64,000 nucleotides of DNA, taken from assembly GCA_023213395.1 (NCBI GenBank), contig CM041465.1:241621741-241685740 (forward strand). The letters run 5' to 3'. The notes beneath the pieces were generated by a model. That model was not told the origin of the DNA. It made no database searches and saw only the letters and a list, made by a program, of their open reading frames with translations. The position numbers and the translations under genes are program-made. Of the stretch, positions 20,466 to 32,399 are shown piece after piece (positions within the stretch are counted from its first letter, which is position 1; the number at the start of each line of letters is the position of its first letter). This stretch comes from Cycas panzhihuaensis (lineage: Eukaryota > Cycadophyta).

Positions 20466-22720
20466 ATGCGATGATTATCATGTCACTTGTGAGGCCTACC
20501 TCTGTTGTTGGAAGAGCCCCCATATCATTCCCTTCCCACATCAGATCCTGATTCGATCATAGAGGGATCTCTTTCAGATTAGGCATATCGTGCTTATGTA
20601 TCTGATTCTTTAGAGCCACCTACTTCCTTCTAAGGGTCTGCCCAAGGAAATGAAGATCCCATTTATTATCTGGGTGACCAACCATACCCCTAATCTCACC
20701 ATTCCTCTACTCACAGAGTAGAACGCTCATCTCCTTTAGAGTTTCACCACCCCCATGATGATACTCATGAGGATTGTCCTACGGGATCCACTTTATATGA
20801 AGCTCCTTCCACCTCTTACGATCAGGCGGATACCCCTCCCACAGATGTAGTAGAAGCCTTGAGCCTATGTTTCCAAGCCACTCATCTCTAACCACACCCA
20901 AAGTGGTTTGAGAATGTCTTGCAAAGCATTGTGCCCCCTTCTTCTATATCTCCTTCACCTCGCTCATCTCGTTCAGTTGCTTTACCCACGATGAACTTAC
21001 CTATTACCTCTTCTTCTTCCCCCCATGGTATATGCTCCTTGGGAACCACTCAGGGCATGTCATCTTCTCAACTCAGGTTGAGTATACCCTTAACTAGTCA
21101 AACCACTAGTCCTCCTCTTACCATTGTTTATCCACCTACTAGACCTAAGGGACCCATATGTCCCTTTACTTCTAGTCATGTGGGGTCTGTCCCTACACAA
21201 TCCCAATACCGACTTAGGGACCCTTCTCTCTACCTACCTCTTGATTACACTACCCAACCGTAGGGGCATGGTAAAAGGAACTCCCTACCTGCTTTTGTGG
21301 TGGACCCTCTACATCCTTATGGGGTCGTACCACCCATAGGTAGCCTATATGGGCAAAATCTAGTTCCTCATCCCTCCTTTCTACCATATTGTATGGTACC
21401 TTATATCACGCCTTTGCAAGGAGAGCTAACTCCTTCCCAAGGTTTATTCCCTCAAGCTCCTTTTCAATAAGGAGCACATTCTCTACGAGGGATGGGTATG
21501 TCATACCTATACGTTCCCATGCAGGTTTCTTTGAATGTGGGATTCGTGCCTCCTCACCAAATAGTGGGAGGACAACATCCCCTTTTAAACCAAACCCTCC
21601 AAGGAGGATTTTGGCAAACCTACTTCCCATCATTTCCAACTTCTGTTGACCCTATAGTCTAGTCGAGGGCGCACCCTTTTATGGACTATCGGTCAAACCT
21701 CTTATCTATTGAGGCATTGAGAACTAACTTATCACCTCATCCCCCTGAAGTCCTCATATTTGATGGGACTTTATCGCAAGACCTAGCAGAGCATGTTCAT
21801 ATCTTTTCTATGGCATGTATTGACTACTAGGCCTATGACTACATCCTCATAAAACTATTTCTGCGGTCTCTTTAAGGTGATGCCCCTAAATGGTTTTATT
21901 GCCTACTCGTGCATTCTATCTTCTCATTCCAACAGCTCGTAGATGAGTTCGTCAACTACTTTAATGTGGCTCATCCACTTGAGAGTGGAATGGAATTCCT
22001 TTTGTCACTTAAACAAGGTCATGATGAAATGAATCGTGACTTTGTACGGTGTTTCCACAACCTTCTTCATTCCACTAAGGCTACTTTGCTTAAGGAGTTG
22101 CAGAGGGACCCTTTTGTCAATGCTCTTCATCCAGAAGTCCATATAGAAGTCCTTAAGATGGGGGCAACTATATGCGAATCTGCCATAGAGAAGTGCTTAG
22201 CACTCAAGGCCATTCAGATCTAGGATGGACTCAATAAGCCTCTAAAGTCCTCACATCAACGTAAGGCACCACTACCACCAAAAGAAACCAAAACTCAACA
22301 ACCTACTAAGTCTTCTTCCCATTCTACCGAGAAGACCCTAAACCCTCTCACTTTAGCCATATGTTCATTTGAACATACTATGAAGGAGCTCAAGCTCTAG
22401 GCTCCTTCATCTCCCATGTCTAACAAGTTAGTTCACCAGGCTTCCCAAGCTACTTCTTCTAAGGGTAGTAACACCCAGTCCTCTCAAGCGATGAAACCTG
22501 ACTCCTCCCTTGATAAGAAGTGGTGCTCCATCCATGGGGAGTGCTTCCATGATAATTCATGGTGTGAGACCCAACATCCTAAGGCTGTCCCACAACGTGA
22601 CTCTTCCCCCAAATGGGTGTCTAGGCCCAACCTAGACCAACCAATTCATAAAGATCCCTTCCCCAAACAGGGGGAACGTGATCATAACCCCTAGTAGAAG
22701 AATAACCAAAACTGAGGGAG
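20466..22720 (+). pseudogene. E3 gag (Ty3/gypsy), old and stop-rich
   Basis: Same gag family as E2 and E4. ATG at 20466 sits in the shared TATATGCG context, but the frame stops at once. The Pro-rich region is readable in 20919-21263. The capsid-like domain is in 21909-22223 (LVDEFVNYFNVAHPLESGM, KQGHDEMNRDFVRCFHNLL, EVLKMGATICESAIEKCLAL). The CX2HX4HX4C knuckle is at 22524-22565. Many stops come from C-to-T type changes (TAG for CAG, TAA for CAA). Confidence 0.8.
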
Positions 22721-23300
22721 GTCTCCAAACCCTTTCCCTTCATAAGCCAAAGGGAAGGGTGTGAGTAATTCATCCTCTTCCTTAGGTTCCCCTAACTGAT
22801 AAATCCCTTCACCTTCATGATCCCAGAATAAGGGAAAGAAGGTAATTCAATTTCTTGAGACTACCTCATTTGATATTTTAACCCAGTCTCGAGTGATCAA
22901 AGAGGCGAACGGTGCCTCTTCATCCATACCTCACCCTGATCCTCTTTTGGAGGTCCCTCCTCCAAAAATCCTTGTGCTTCCCAAGATTGTTCCCGTGCAC
23001 CCTAGTCATTACAATTTTTGAAGGGTGCTTCCCCAACCTACCACAAAGGGGAAGCCATTCTATCATTGATGAGCTTCACACCGTCGTTGCGGGGATGTCC
23101 TTGATGGATGTCTTGAGAAGCTGTCATGAGCAATGTGCTTTTCTTCTTGAAGCTCTTGGCCAACAAGATGCTTCCATCCATGCTGTAGGTGCCACCTCCT
23201 ATGGACCATATGTCATCTCATTCGATCCATGAGATCTCCCATCTCCTAGTGAATGGGAGAAGCTTTTGCATTACCCATTTGTCATTTTTATTGACACTCC
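22721..23300 (+). pseudogene. E3 pre-protease region, cut off at an internal deletion
   Basis: Frame 22912-23232 matches the E4 segment before the protease (SIIDELHTVVAGMSLMDVL, SCHEQ, LLEALG). Similarity to the E4 protease start (about 27655-27730) ends near 23300. The next sequence, after ~35 unassigned bases, matches E4 33935 onwards on the antisense-gene side. Protease, RT, RNase H and integrase are therefore deleted, about 6.2 kb by comparison with E4. Confidence 0.7.
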
Positions 23301-23334
23301 TAATTTTATCATAAAGAGGATCATCATAGATAAT

Positions 23335-23560
23335 GTAACCATAACATCCCCTACTTGGGGCAGATGGAACACATGCCTCCGCATGTCCCAATGTGACACT
23401 ACATCCACTAGTAGTCTCTGATCTGATATACTGAGGTGTCCTCACCACCTTCAGCAACTCGCATCTCAATTAGGACTCCTCTATCTTCCCTGCTCATTAT
23501 CTCTAGGAAACTGAACATAGCCATGCTAACGTTTTTGTGATTCTCCATCACTATCACTAC
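23335..23560 (-). pseudogene. antisense plant mobile domain fragment in E3
   Basis: Frame 23218-23469 on the minus strand contains LLKVVRTPQYIRSETTSGCS and continues in step with the E4 antisense protein (LLKVMRMPQYISDQRLL...VFHLPQVEDITVTL). The His/Phe-Leu-Pro and Glu-(D/M)-Thr-(I/V)-Thr-Leu box typical of plant mobile domains is degraded here (AEACVPSAPSRG). Only the N-terminal part remains, because the deletion that fused gag to this region cuts it at about 23335. Confidence 0.6.
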
Positions 23561-24215
23561 CTGTAGGATGCCATCAAACACGTCAATCCATAGTCAGCCT
23601 CACCCTCGGCCTCTCAGGGCTCTCTCTCGGCCTCGTCTGGTCAAGATTTGGAGGCTCGTGGAGCCTCCTTTTCATTTTTCCTGTAGTCTGCATTCGCATC
23701 ATGCTAAACTTCGCGATACTGCAGAGTTTAGCCAGGTCCGATGGGGCCCCGCAGTAAAGATCATGGTACCATGATCTTTGCCATGGTGCAAACGGCACCC
23801 TCCCAAAAGGGGGGATTTTTCTACCAAAAAACTCAAAAAAAATCTTTTGGGTGGGCCCAGTGGGGCCCACCGGGACCAGGGCTGCCTAGTGCCCCCGTCC
23901 TGCCTCTTTTTAGGTCTGATTTAGACCCAGGGAGATCGCTTCTCACCCTTATGGGGCCCAAAACTACATTACAAATTTACAAAAAACACTGAAATTTAAA
24001 TTACGATTTTGTATTGGGTTTGGTGATCCACTCACTAGATCTGGTCGCGTGGTCACCATCTCGCCCTCTTGGTTGCTCTGGCTGCCTCCTTGTCCTGATC
24101 CAATGGCTAGATCTCTCACTACGTATCCCAGAAATAGGATAGCACTCTGCTGCATAAGGGACGAGCTCTGGATTTCGTATGAGAGCTTGTGAAAATGAAA
24201 TTATTTTCATGCTTC
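23561..24215 (+). other. E3 spacer (antisense-gene upstream side)
   Basis: Matches E4 about 34170-34810 in order, including a run of GGGGCCC-like blocks. It breaks off at about 24215, before the region that would hold the second RNase H. No gene seen. Confidence 0.5.
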
Positions 24216-24933
24216 TTTTCTAGGTATTCCTTGTCCCCTTTTTTGTCCTTTTTTCTGTCGTGTTTCTTTTATGCATACGTCGCATGCTAAAGACACATAG
24301 GAAATACAAAAAAGGAAAGAACACATTCTTGCATTTACGAATTCTTTTATAGTTGTTTATACCATGTGTAGATAGATCTTAGGTATGAGCCGCACATTCC
24401 TTACACCCCATCTAGCCCATACGTAGGCCATCGTATCTCATACACATTTGCTTGCATGTTGCCTTCTCCTTCCTGTGAGAAGGCACAACTTCCTAGAGCC
24501 CCTCTTCCTCTTCCCAGCCATCCAAAGGGTAGGAGGGCCTCCTCTTTTGGGATGACCCAAGGCTTCACCTTGCGTCCTTTTTTGAAGATTGCCCTAAGTC
24601 AATTAGGCACCATTCGTGGGTCCCGAATCTGTGCTCCAGCGCACAGACACCCTGCGTGGTGTTCTTTCTTGTTGTTAAGGTCCTATTTATAGCCTGACCA
24701 TACCTTAGTATATTATACCCCTCTGAGGATAGAAGACCATCCTGTAGACATGATTCCAGCATCCACGGGTGACCATACTGGGGACTTTCCACTAAGGGAG
24801 CTAGTCTTCATTCCTTTTCTGTTGGTATTGCTACATACTTGTGGTTCATCTCACTTCATCTCCTTCATTGGGCAGCCCCCAACGTGCACTCCTTATGGCC
24901 CTTTCCTTCTTCTAAAGTGTTGGTAAGCTTTAT
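24216..24933 (+). repeat. LTR-C stub and leader before E4 gag
   Basis: Only the tail of an LTR remains: from about 24220 it resembles LTR-A from ~11280 and LTR-D from ~38260. The conserved pre-gag block is at about 24605-24660 (core GTCCCGAATCTGTGCTCCAG). A deletion removed the E3 second RNase H, polypurine tract and most of the LTR. The leader continues to the gag ATG at 24934. Confidence 0.5.
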
Positions 24934-27240
24934 ATGCGACGCTTTTCTCATCATTTACGTGGTTTACCTCTATTATTAGAAGATCCCAAGTATCGTCCTC
25001 TTTCATCGTCAGATTCTGATTCGACCATGGAAGGATACCCTTCTGATTAGGCCTACCATGCATTTGCATTAGGAACTCATGAATTCCCTGCATCCATTCC
25101 AGGATCCACCTAAGAGGATGATGATCCTCTTTTCTACCTAGATGACCAACATCACCCCCTCGACATCTATCCTTCTACCCATGCAGTAGAAAACCCACTT
25201 TCTCTTGAGGTTCACCATTCAATTGGTGATTCTTACGAGGAGCGCCATGAGGGGTCTACGTTATTTGAGGTCCTGTCCACCTCTTATGGTCACGTAGATA
25301 CCCCTCCCACCGACGTGGTTGAAGCTATTAATGAGTGCTTTTGAGTGGCTCACCTTCAATTGCATCCCTGGTGGTTTGAAGACGTTTTACGTGGTGGAGC
25401 GTCTTCTTCATCTACTCCTTTACCACCTTCTTCGTTTGCACCTGCCCCTCCTACTATGAGTAAGCCTTTTATTCCTACACGTTCATCCTGCTCCATTCCT
25501 ACACCAACCTTAGGGATGAATGTCGTACCTTCTATCCCTCACCATGGTTCTAGTTCTTCAGGACCTTCTCGTGGTATGTCTTTCTCTTAGTTGAAGGTTA
25601 GCATACCCTTTCCTAGCCAAGCTAATGTGCCATCTCCTAATGTAGTGCATGCATTCCCTAGTAGGCTTATGGGTCCTACTAACTCTTCAGCCACTAGTCA
25701 TATGGGACCTGCTCCCACATATTCCCCAAACCAGCCTATTGGTCCTTCCTTTTATATACCCCTAAGTTACACTTCTCAACCTTAGGGGTAGGGTAAAGGG
25801 AACCATCTCCCAGCTTATGGGGTGGACCTACTACACCCATATGGGATTACACCACCTACGGGTGGCCCATATGGGCAAAACCTGATTCCACACCCTCCTT
25901 TTTTGCCATCTAGCATAGCCTCTTTCACTGCGCCTTCGCAAAGAAACCCAACTCCCTTTCAAGGCGCTTATCCTCAAGCCCCCTTCCAGCAAGGGGAATT
26001 TCCTCAAGGAGGGATGGGTTTGCCACCCCTATTCGTTTCTTATTCACTACCTACTATATCATTCGTTGATCCTACAGTCTAGGCAAGGGCACATCCCTTC
26101 ATGGACTATAGATCGACAGCACTATCCGTTGAGGCATTAAGAACTAATCTGCCACCCCATCCTCCCAAAGTTCCTAAATTTGATGAAACTTCCTCGCAAG
26201 ACCCAATAGAACATGTGCTTAGTTTTTCTATGGCATGTATTGATTATTAGGCTTACGACCATATCTTAATGAAATTGTTCCCTCAATCTTTGCAAGGCAA
26301 TGCCCTTAAGTGGTGTTATTGCCTTCCTGCCCACTCAATCTTCTCATTCCAGCAATTGGTGGATGAATTCATCAACTACTTTGATGTAGCTCGTCCTTTT
26401 GAAAGCAGAATGAAATCCTCCCTATCGCTCAAACAAGGTCATGATGAGATGAATCATGACTTTGTGCGACGATTTCATGACCTTCTTCACTCCACTAAGG
26501 CCACGTTGCCCAAGGAGTTGAAGAGAGACCTTTTTGTTAACACACTTCATCCCAAAGTATATGTGGAAGTCCTCAAGATGGGGGCAACCACATACAACTC
26601 TGTGATTGCAAAGTACTTAGCACTCGAGGCTATTGAGAACCAAGCTGGACTCATGAAGCCTCTCAAGCCCTCACAATGATGTGAGGCACCACCTCCAACC
26701 AAGGACACTAAACCACAACAATCCTCTTAGTCTTCTTCTCATCCAACTGAGAAGACCTTAGATTCGCTCACATCTGCCATACATTCATTTGAACATATGA
26801 TGAAGGAACTCAAATTACAAGCTCCTTCATCACTAACTTCTAACAAATAAATTCAATAAGCTACCCAAGCTTCCTTCCCTACGAATGGAAACACCTAGTC
26901 CTCTCAAGCAAGGAAGACAGATCCTTCGTTTGAGAAGAAGTGGTGCTCCATTCACGGGGAGTGCTTTCATAATTACTCATATTGTAGGGCCTAGCATCTC
27001 AAGGATGCCCCTTGACATGACTCATCCTCTAAATGGGCCTCAAGGCCTAATCTAGACCAGCTGGTCCATAGGGATCCATTCCCTAAATATGGGGAATGTG
27101 ATCACAATACTCAACCCAAAAACAACTGGAACCCAGAAAGATCACTGAATTCCCGTCCTTCTCACGATAAAGGGAAGGGCACCTGGGATTCATCCTCTTC
27201 CTCTCGTTCCCCTAACCAACACACTCCATCACCTTCACAG
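24934..27240 (+). pseudogene. E4 gag (Ty3/gypsy), stop-rich
   Basis: Starts at ATG 24934 (MRRFSHHLRGLPLLLEDPKY, MEGYPSD then a stop where E2 has Trp). Pro/Ser-rich region in 25345-26082. Capsid-like domain in 26269-26679 (LMKLFPQSLQGNALKW, LVDEFINYFDVARPFESRM, KQGHDEMNHDFVRRFHDLL). CX2HX4HX4C knuckle at 26944-26985. Stops mostly look like decay of CAG, CAA, CGA and TGG codons. Length and order agree with E2. Confidence 0.83.
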
Positions 27241-28600
27241 TCCCAAAATAAGGGAAAGAAGATGATCCAAATACTTGAGGCTACTCCTTCGTATGCCCTT
27301 ACTCAGTCTCAAGCTACCAAAGAAGCAGCTGGTGCTTCTTCTTCTACTCCTTCTGATCTTCTTCAAGAGAACCCTCCTCCGAAAGTACCTCTTTTTCCTA
27401 AGGCCATTCTTTTGCATCTAGGTCATTACGATTTTCGAAGGGCACTTACCCAACCTACTACAAAGGGTAAGCCTTTCTCCATCGTTAACGAACTCCATAC
27501 CGTTACTGTGGGAATGTCCTTGACAGATGTTTTGAGGAGTTGTCACGAGCAACAGACCCTCCTTTTAGAAGGTTTAGGATCAAATGATATGCCCGTCCAT
27601 GCTTTGGGTGTTACCCAAAGTCATGAGCTAGTTATTTCTTTTGATCCTAAGGACCTTTCTCCCACGTATGAAAGGGAATGTCAGTGGAACTTCCCATTCA
27701 CCATTACCATTGATACACTTGACTGTACCCTATAAAGGACTGTTGTTGACAACAGTTCTTTTGTGAATACCATGCCCTTGCGTGTTATACAAGAGCTTGG
27801 TATTTCTACCTTAGAACCTGTTCCATGGTGATGCCAAGGCTACGACAGTAGCAAAAAGACCTCATTGGGATCTGTTATGATCTAGCTCACTCTCGAGGGC
27901 AAGACTATCCTTGCTAATATTGTAGTCCTCAACGTCGACATTGACTACAACCTTCTCTTAGGTTGACCATGGCTTGACCAGATGGGAGCTGTATGTTCAA
28001 CCCTCTGGGGGCAACTTAAATTCGTCCATGATGGACGAATGAGGGTTGTTTCCCACGAATGCCCACTTGCCAAACAAACTCGTCCTATCAATCAGGCAAG
28101 CAAAGGCCCTTCTACTCATGCCTTGGCTTGCTCCATTGGTATACCCAAGCCATATCACACTGAAGAAGATCCTACATCTTCTTTCTCTAGCCTCACGTGC
28201 TTCGCTCCTATTAGCGTTGGGAGCTACGGGTACCTCACCTCGTTTAGTGACGATGAGTCACACGATGAGGATGAGGATTATCTTTACCCTATTTCCTTCC
28301 TCTGCACCAGTAGGTCACACCCATCCCGTTCTAGATCCCCATCTAGAACCTCTTTCATTGGTGAGACTAGTCACTCTGTTGTGTTGCATGTCATCGCTTG
28401 TGTTAACTCATCTATCATCAGTTCTTCCCCTTCATCACCCCCTGCAGGTGATGGCTTCGAGAAACTACCTTTCACTCCTTCCGAGGATCCCCTTCTTGAC
28501 TCTCCCTTAGAGTCTATCAGGGATGTCAAGCAACCTAATGACCATCACGATCTCATTGCCCTCACTTCCTCTAGCACTTCATCTATTTAGAGTAAGGTCA
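27241..28600 (+). pseudogene. E4 protease and linker (Ty3/gypsy)
   Basis: Frame 27262-27735 carries the pre-protease part (SIVNELHTVTVGMSLTDVL, NFPFTITIDTLDCTL). The catalytic motif follows a stop: Val-Asp-Asn-Ser-Ser with the Asp codon at 27748-27750, so the Gly of the E2 motif has become Ser. The end of the protease, VDIDYNLLLG and QMGAVCSTLWGQLKFVHDG, reads into frame 27982-28590, which is the acidic/Ser-rich linker before RT. Confidence 0.78.
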
Positions 28601-29635
28601 TCCATGGGGTGGATTACTTCAAAGATGATGAAGCCTTGCTTGATCACTTAGTGGGCTTTGCGCCTAACTTGCCTTCTGGTCACCATAGGCTTGGCCACCA
28701 GAAGATCCTTGCGATTAGGTCCACACTTGTTGACCCAATCTCGTCCCCTATTCCACCTCTTCCTCTCGACCTTACCCCTCTCTACTTTGAGGAGGAGAAT
28801 GCCATGTGCATGGGGGCAACCCAAGACATCATCTTGGCCCCCGGTAAGGTCATTAAGGTCGAGATGGAATGCTCTTCTAATGAGGTAAGGGAGTACTCCC
28901 TTTTGTTCTAGGAGTTTCATGACATTTTTGCATGGGATTATTCTAACATGAAGGGAATTGACCCCTCCATTATCACTCATAATCTTACCACCATTCCTGG
29001 CACCCGCCCCATGCGCCAGAAGCAACATCCTCTTCACCCTAAGCTCTCAGCTACCATTAAGATGGAGGTTGAACCGTTGTTGGATACTGGACTCATCACC
29101 TCCATCAATTACCCCAAGTGGGTATCCAACATTATCCCCGTTGCTAAAAAGAATAGGGCCATCTACATATATATCATTTTTTGTGATATTAACAACGCTT
29201 GTCCTAAGGATAATTTTTCACTCCCTTTCATTGATCAAATCATTAACTGAACCACTAGATTCGAAGTTATGTCCTTGATGGATGGCTTCCCTAGCTATAA
29301 CTAGATCCAAATATCTCCTAACAACCACCACAGGATGGCCTTCATTACCCCGTGGGGTACCTTTGCCTATAAGGCGATGCCCTTCGGTCTTAAGAATGCA
29401 GGTGCTACTTATTAAAGAGCGATGCATTTCATCTTCCATAACCTCATCGATCACACATCGGAGGTCTTCATGGATGGCATGATGGGTCTCTCAAGTGTTA
29501 GGGCCCATCATCCCTCCAATTTATGGGCTATCTTCACACGATGCTACAAATATCATGTTAGCCTAAACCTGCTCAAGTGTGTGTTTGTTGTCACTTTAGG
29601 CAAACTCCTTAGATTTCTTGTGTCAAAATAAGGAA
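28601..29635 (+). pseudogene. E4 reverse transcriptase (Ty3/gypsy), inactivated
   Basis: Frames 28609-28911, 28948-29250 and 29422-29631 follow E1/E2 RT in order (MKGIDPSIITHNL, SINYPKWVSNIIPVAKKN, NNACPKDNFSLPF). The active site reads FMDG (29467-29478) instead of FMDD, so one catalytic Asp is lost. In-frame stops at about 28909, 29248, 29302 and 29413 come from C-to-T type changes. The antisense frame 28648-29037 is a shadow that recurs in all copies. Confidence 0.85.
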
Positions 29636-30290
29636 TCTAGATTGACCCTAACAAAGTCAAGGCAATCCTTGATATGCCACCTCCTAGGACCCAACAACAG
29701 ATCAAGTCGTTCCTAGGTAGGCTTGGTTTCCTTAGGTGCTTCTTAGCAGACTTCACCATGAGCGCCAAACCCCTTACAAACTTATTGAATAAGGGTGCTC
29801 CTTTTGTTTGGTCTGACAAGACCCAAGAAGCCTTCGAAGGACTTAAGGAAGCCCTCACTTCTGCTCCTACACTGGTGCCCCCTCGCTTCGATAGGCCCTT
29901 CATTCTTTATACATCAGCCACTGAGGAATCCCTGGGCGCTATGTTGGCCTAGGAGGACGACTCGTCGGTCGAGAGAGCTATTTATTTCATCAGTTGCACT
30001 CTCATGGCTGCCAAACTTAATTACTCTCCTGCCGAGAAGGAATGCCTCTCGTTAGTCGATGCAACTAAGAAGCTTAGGCATTACTTACTTGGCAATACCA
30101 CCAAGGTGATCATCAAGTCTGATCCCTTACGATATCTACTTACTCGTTCAGACTTGTTGGGTAGGGTTGGCCGTTGGGCCATCCTACTTCAAGAGTTTGA
30201 CCTTCATATCGTCAACCAGAAATAGAAGAAAGGAATGGTAGTGGCTGAGTAGCTCGTAGATGCCCCTATTCCTAACCCGCTTGATACTCT
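29636..30290 (+). pseudogene. E4 RNase H domain of pol
   Basis: IDPNKVKAILDMPPPRTQQQ, FLGRLGFLRCFLADF and LTNLLNKGAPFVWSD lead into LYTSATEESLGAML, EKECLSLVDATKKLRHYL and KSDPLRYLLTRSD (frames 29674-29952 and 30004-30225). Even the displaced Asp of E1/E2 is Glu here. Stops at 29950 and 30223. Confidence 0.83.
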
Positions 30291-31611
30291 CATCAATAAT
30301 TCTCTCCTTGATGAGTCCATCTTGATTATTCAGGATGTCCCTCCCCATCCACTCATCAACAATGAGTGGTATGGTGACATAGTGTGGTATCTCACGCAAC
30401 AGCAATACCGCCCTGATACTAGTACTAAAGTTAGATCTCACATCTGGGCTTCTACTAGGCAATAATTCCTCATGGATGAAGTATTGTATAAGAGGTCCTT
30501 CGATGGGATTCTCCTCCACTGCATCACCACTAACGAAGCCAGCCAAATACTCTGCGAATGCCACCATGGTATTTGTGAGGATTACTTTGGGGGCTAATCT
30601 ATGGCCCAGAGGATCCTCCGTATGGGTTATTTTTGGCCGTCCCTCTTTAAGGATGCCCACACCTTTGCCCTGAGATGTCAGCGATGTCAGGAACATGCTA
30701 ACATCTCCCATGTACCTTCTAAGGCCCTTCATCCCATCATCTCTCTGTGGCCTTTTGCTCAGTAGGGGCTAGACCTCATTGGGGCTATCTCTCCACCTTC
30801 TTCATCGTAGCACAAGTTTATCTTGACTGCTACGGAATACTTCACCAAATGGGTAGAGGCCATTCCTCTAGTTACCACTCCTGGTAAAATGATAGCTACC
30901 TTCGTTTACCAGCACATCATTTGTTGTTTTGGGGTTCTTGTTGTCTTAATAACTGATAATGGAACCCCCTTTTGTAACAAGGAGATGGATGAGCTTTGCG
31001 AGAAGTTCAAGATTTCTCATAAAACGTCTTCTCCTTACTACCCCTAGGCAAATGATCAGGTAGAGTCATTCAACAAGACTCTCATTAATATCCTAAAGAA
31101 AACTATTACTCAGTCTCAAAGGGACTAGTACCATCAGCTCCCTTCTACTTTGTGGGCTTACCGCACCTCTATCTGTTCCACCATGAGAATGACCCTATTC
31201 TCCCTGGTTTATGGTACTAAGGCAGTATTCCCATTAGAAGTAGAGATCCCTTCCCTGCGAGTCTCTCTTCGAGGTCTCATCGATGAGGAGTCAATCCACC
31301 AAGCTCGCCTCCTAGACCTTGAAGCTTTAGATAAGAGATGTTTAGCTGCTTATCAGGCTAACCTGGCATCCAAAGCTCACTCAAAAAGGACCTACAATAA
31401 ACATCTTCATTCCCGTCCTTTATTTCTTGGGGACCACATCCTCAAATTAGAATATCTTCATGACCATTTGACCAAATTCGAACCTAGATGGGTTGGCCCC
31501 TTTATCATTATTGAAACCCTCAATAATGGTGCTTATAGGATTGCCACCCTAGAGGGTCTTGAATTTGAGAAAGCTGTTAATGGGAAATTCCTTAAGAAGT
31601 TTTACTCATGA
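30291..31611 (+). pseudogene. E4 integrase (Ty3/gypsy)
   Basis: Zinc-finger part (CECHHGICEDYFGG, RCQRCQEHANISHVPS) at about 30540-30730. Core: ATEYFTKWVEAIPL with Glu at 30835-30837 for the first catalytic residue, TDNGTPFCNKEMDELCEKF near 30953-31010, and VESFNKTL near 31060. The C-terminal part is open in 31150-31611: RVSLRGLIDEESI, LKLEYLHDHLTKFEPRWVGP and NGKFLKKFYS, ending with TGA. This is the best view of the C-terminus, which E2 lacks. Stops at about 31045 and 31126. Confidence 0.85.
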
Positions 31612-32399
31612 CCTTACCGTCACCTCACCCATGCTCTAAAATGAGCTTAAACTACCATCTTAAGTTTGTTCCTATTCCTCCCAGCCACCGGTAGAATGAC
31701 GACTTAAGATGGCCTCATCATCTCCTTCTGGTTCCTCCTGCGGAACCTGTGTTCCTATTTCCCTTGGGACCTTATCCTCCTATTTGGACATCCCCTAATT
31801 ACGATGATGCTTTGGAGCATCGTTACTCCCCCTCTCGCTCAGTATTTCCTTTACATATCCTACTATGCTCCTCTGTGGATATGCACGTCGCCCTATTTCC
31901 TAACCCCATATATATCTATCACCTCTACTCATGGTGGTCGTGTGTGCTCCTGTTAGGTATATGGCCATGCATGGAAGGAAATACACACATCACATAACAA
32001 ACCATCTATATCATACACAATAAAACATCACATATTAAATGGGGCACCAATTACCCCGTCTATATATATACATCAAAATTATGTGTCATATCATACATAT
32101 GGTATGGTACATCCTCTGTGGGAAGCCATTGTCCTTGCAGGGGGGTACAATCATATGACTCTATACATGTGAACCCTGGAGGCCTATACTTTCCCCTGTC
32201 AAAACAAATACAATTCATGTATCCTATCCTACTGTTACCCTACTCCTGGGGCACCATCTCCTGGTCAGTGTGATCCCTTTCCCGGGGACCACATCCCTCT
32301 GAGGCTCTTCCTGGGTCTTTGCAAGCTCCTTACCTTACTCCCCTCATCATGTGGCTGCCTCGGTGTCGTCACTGCCGTGTGGGTATGCGTCCTACTGTG
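31612..32399 (+). other. E4 non-coding spacer after pol
   Basis: Similar to E1 6453-7100, including the perfect 11-bp hairpin at 31655-31712. Nothing coding on the sense strand; the end of the antisense gene is probably near 32400. Confidence 0.5.
31655..31712 (+). other. post-pol hairpin, E4 copy
   Basis: CCATCTTAAGT and ACTTAAGATGG are perfectly complementary (11 bp) with a 36-nt loop, 44 nt after the pol stop. Confidence 0.5.
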
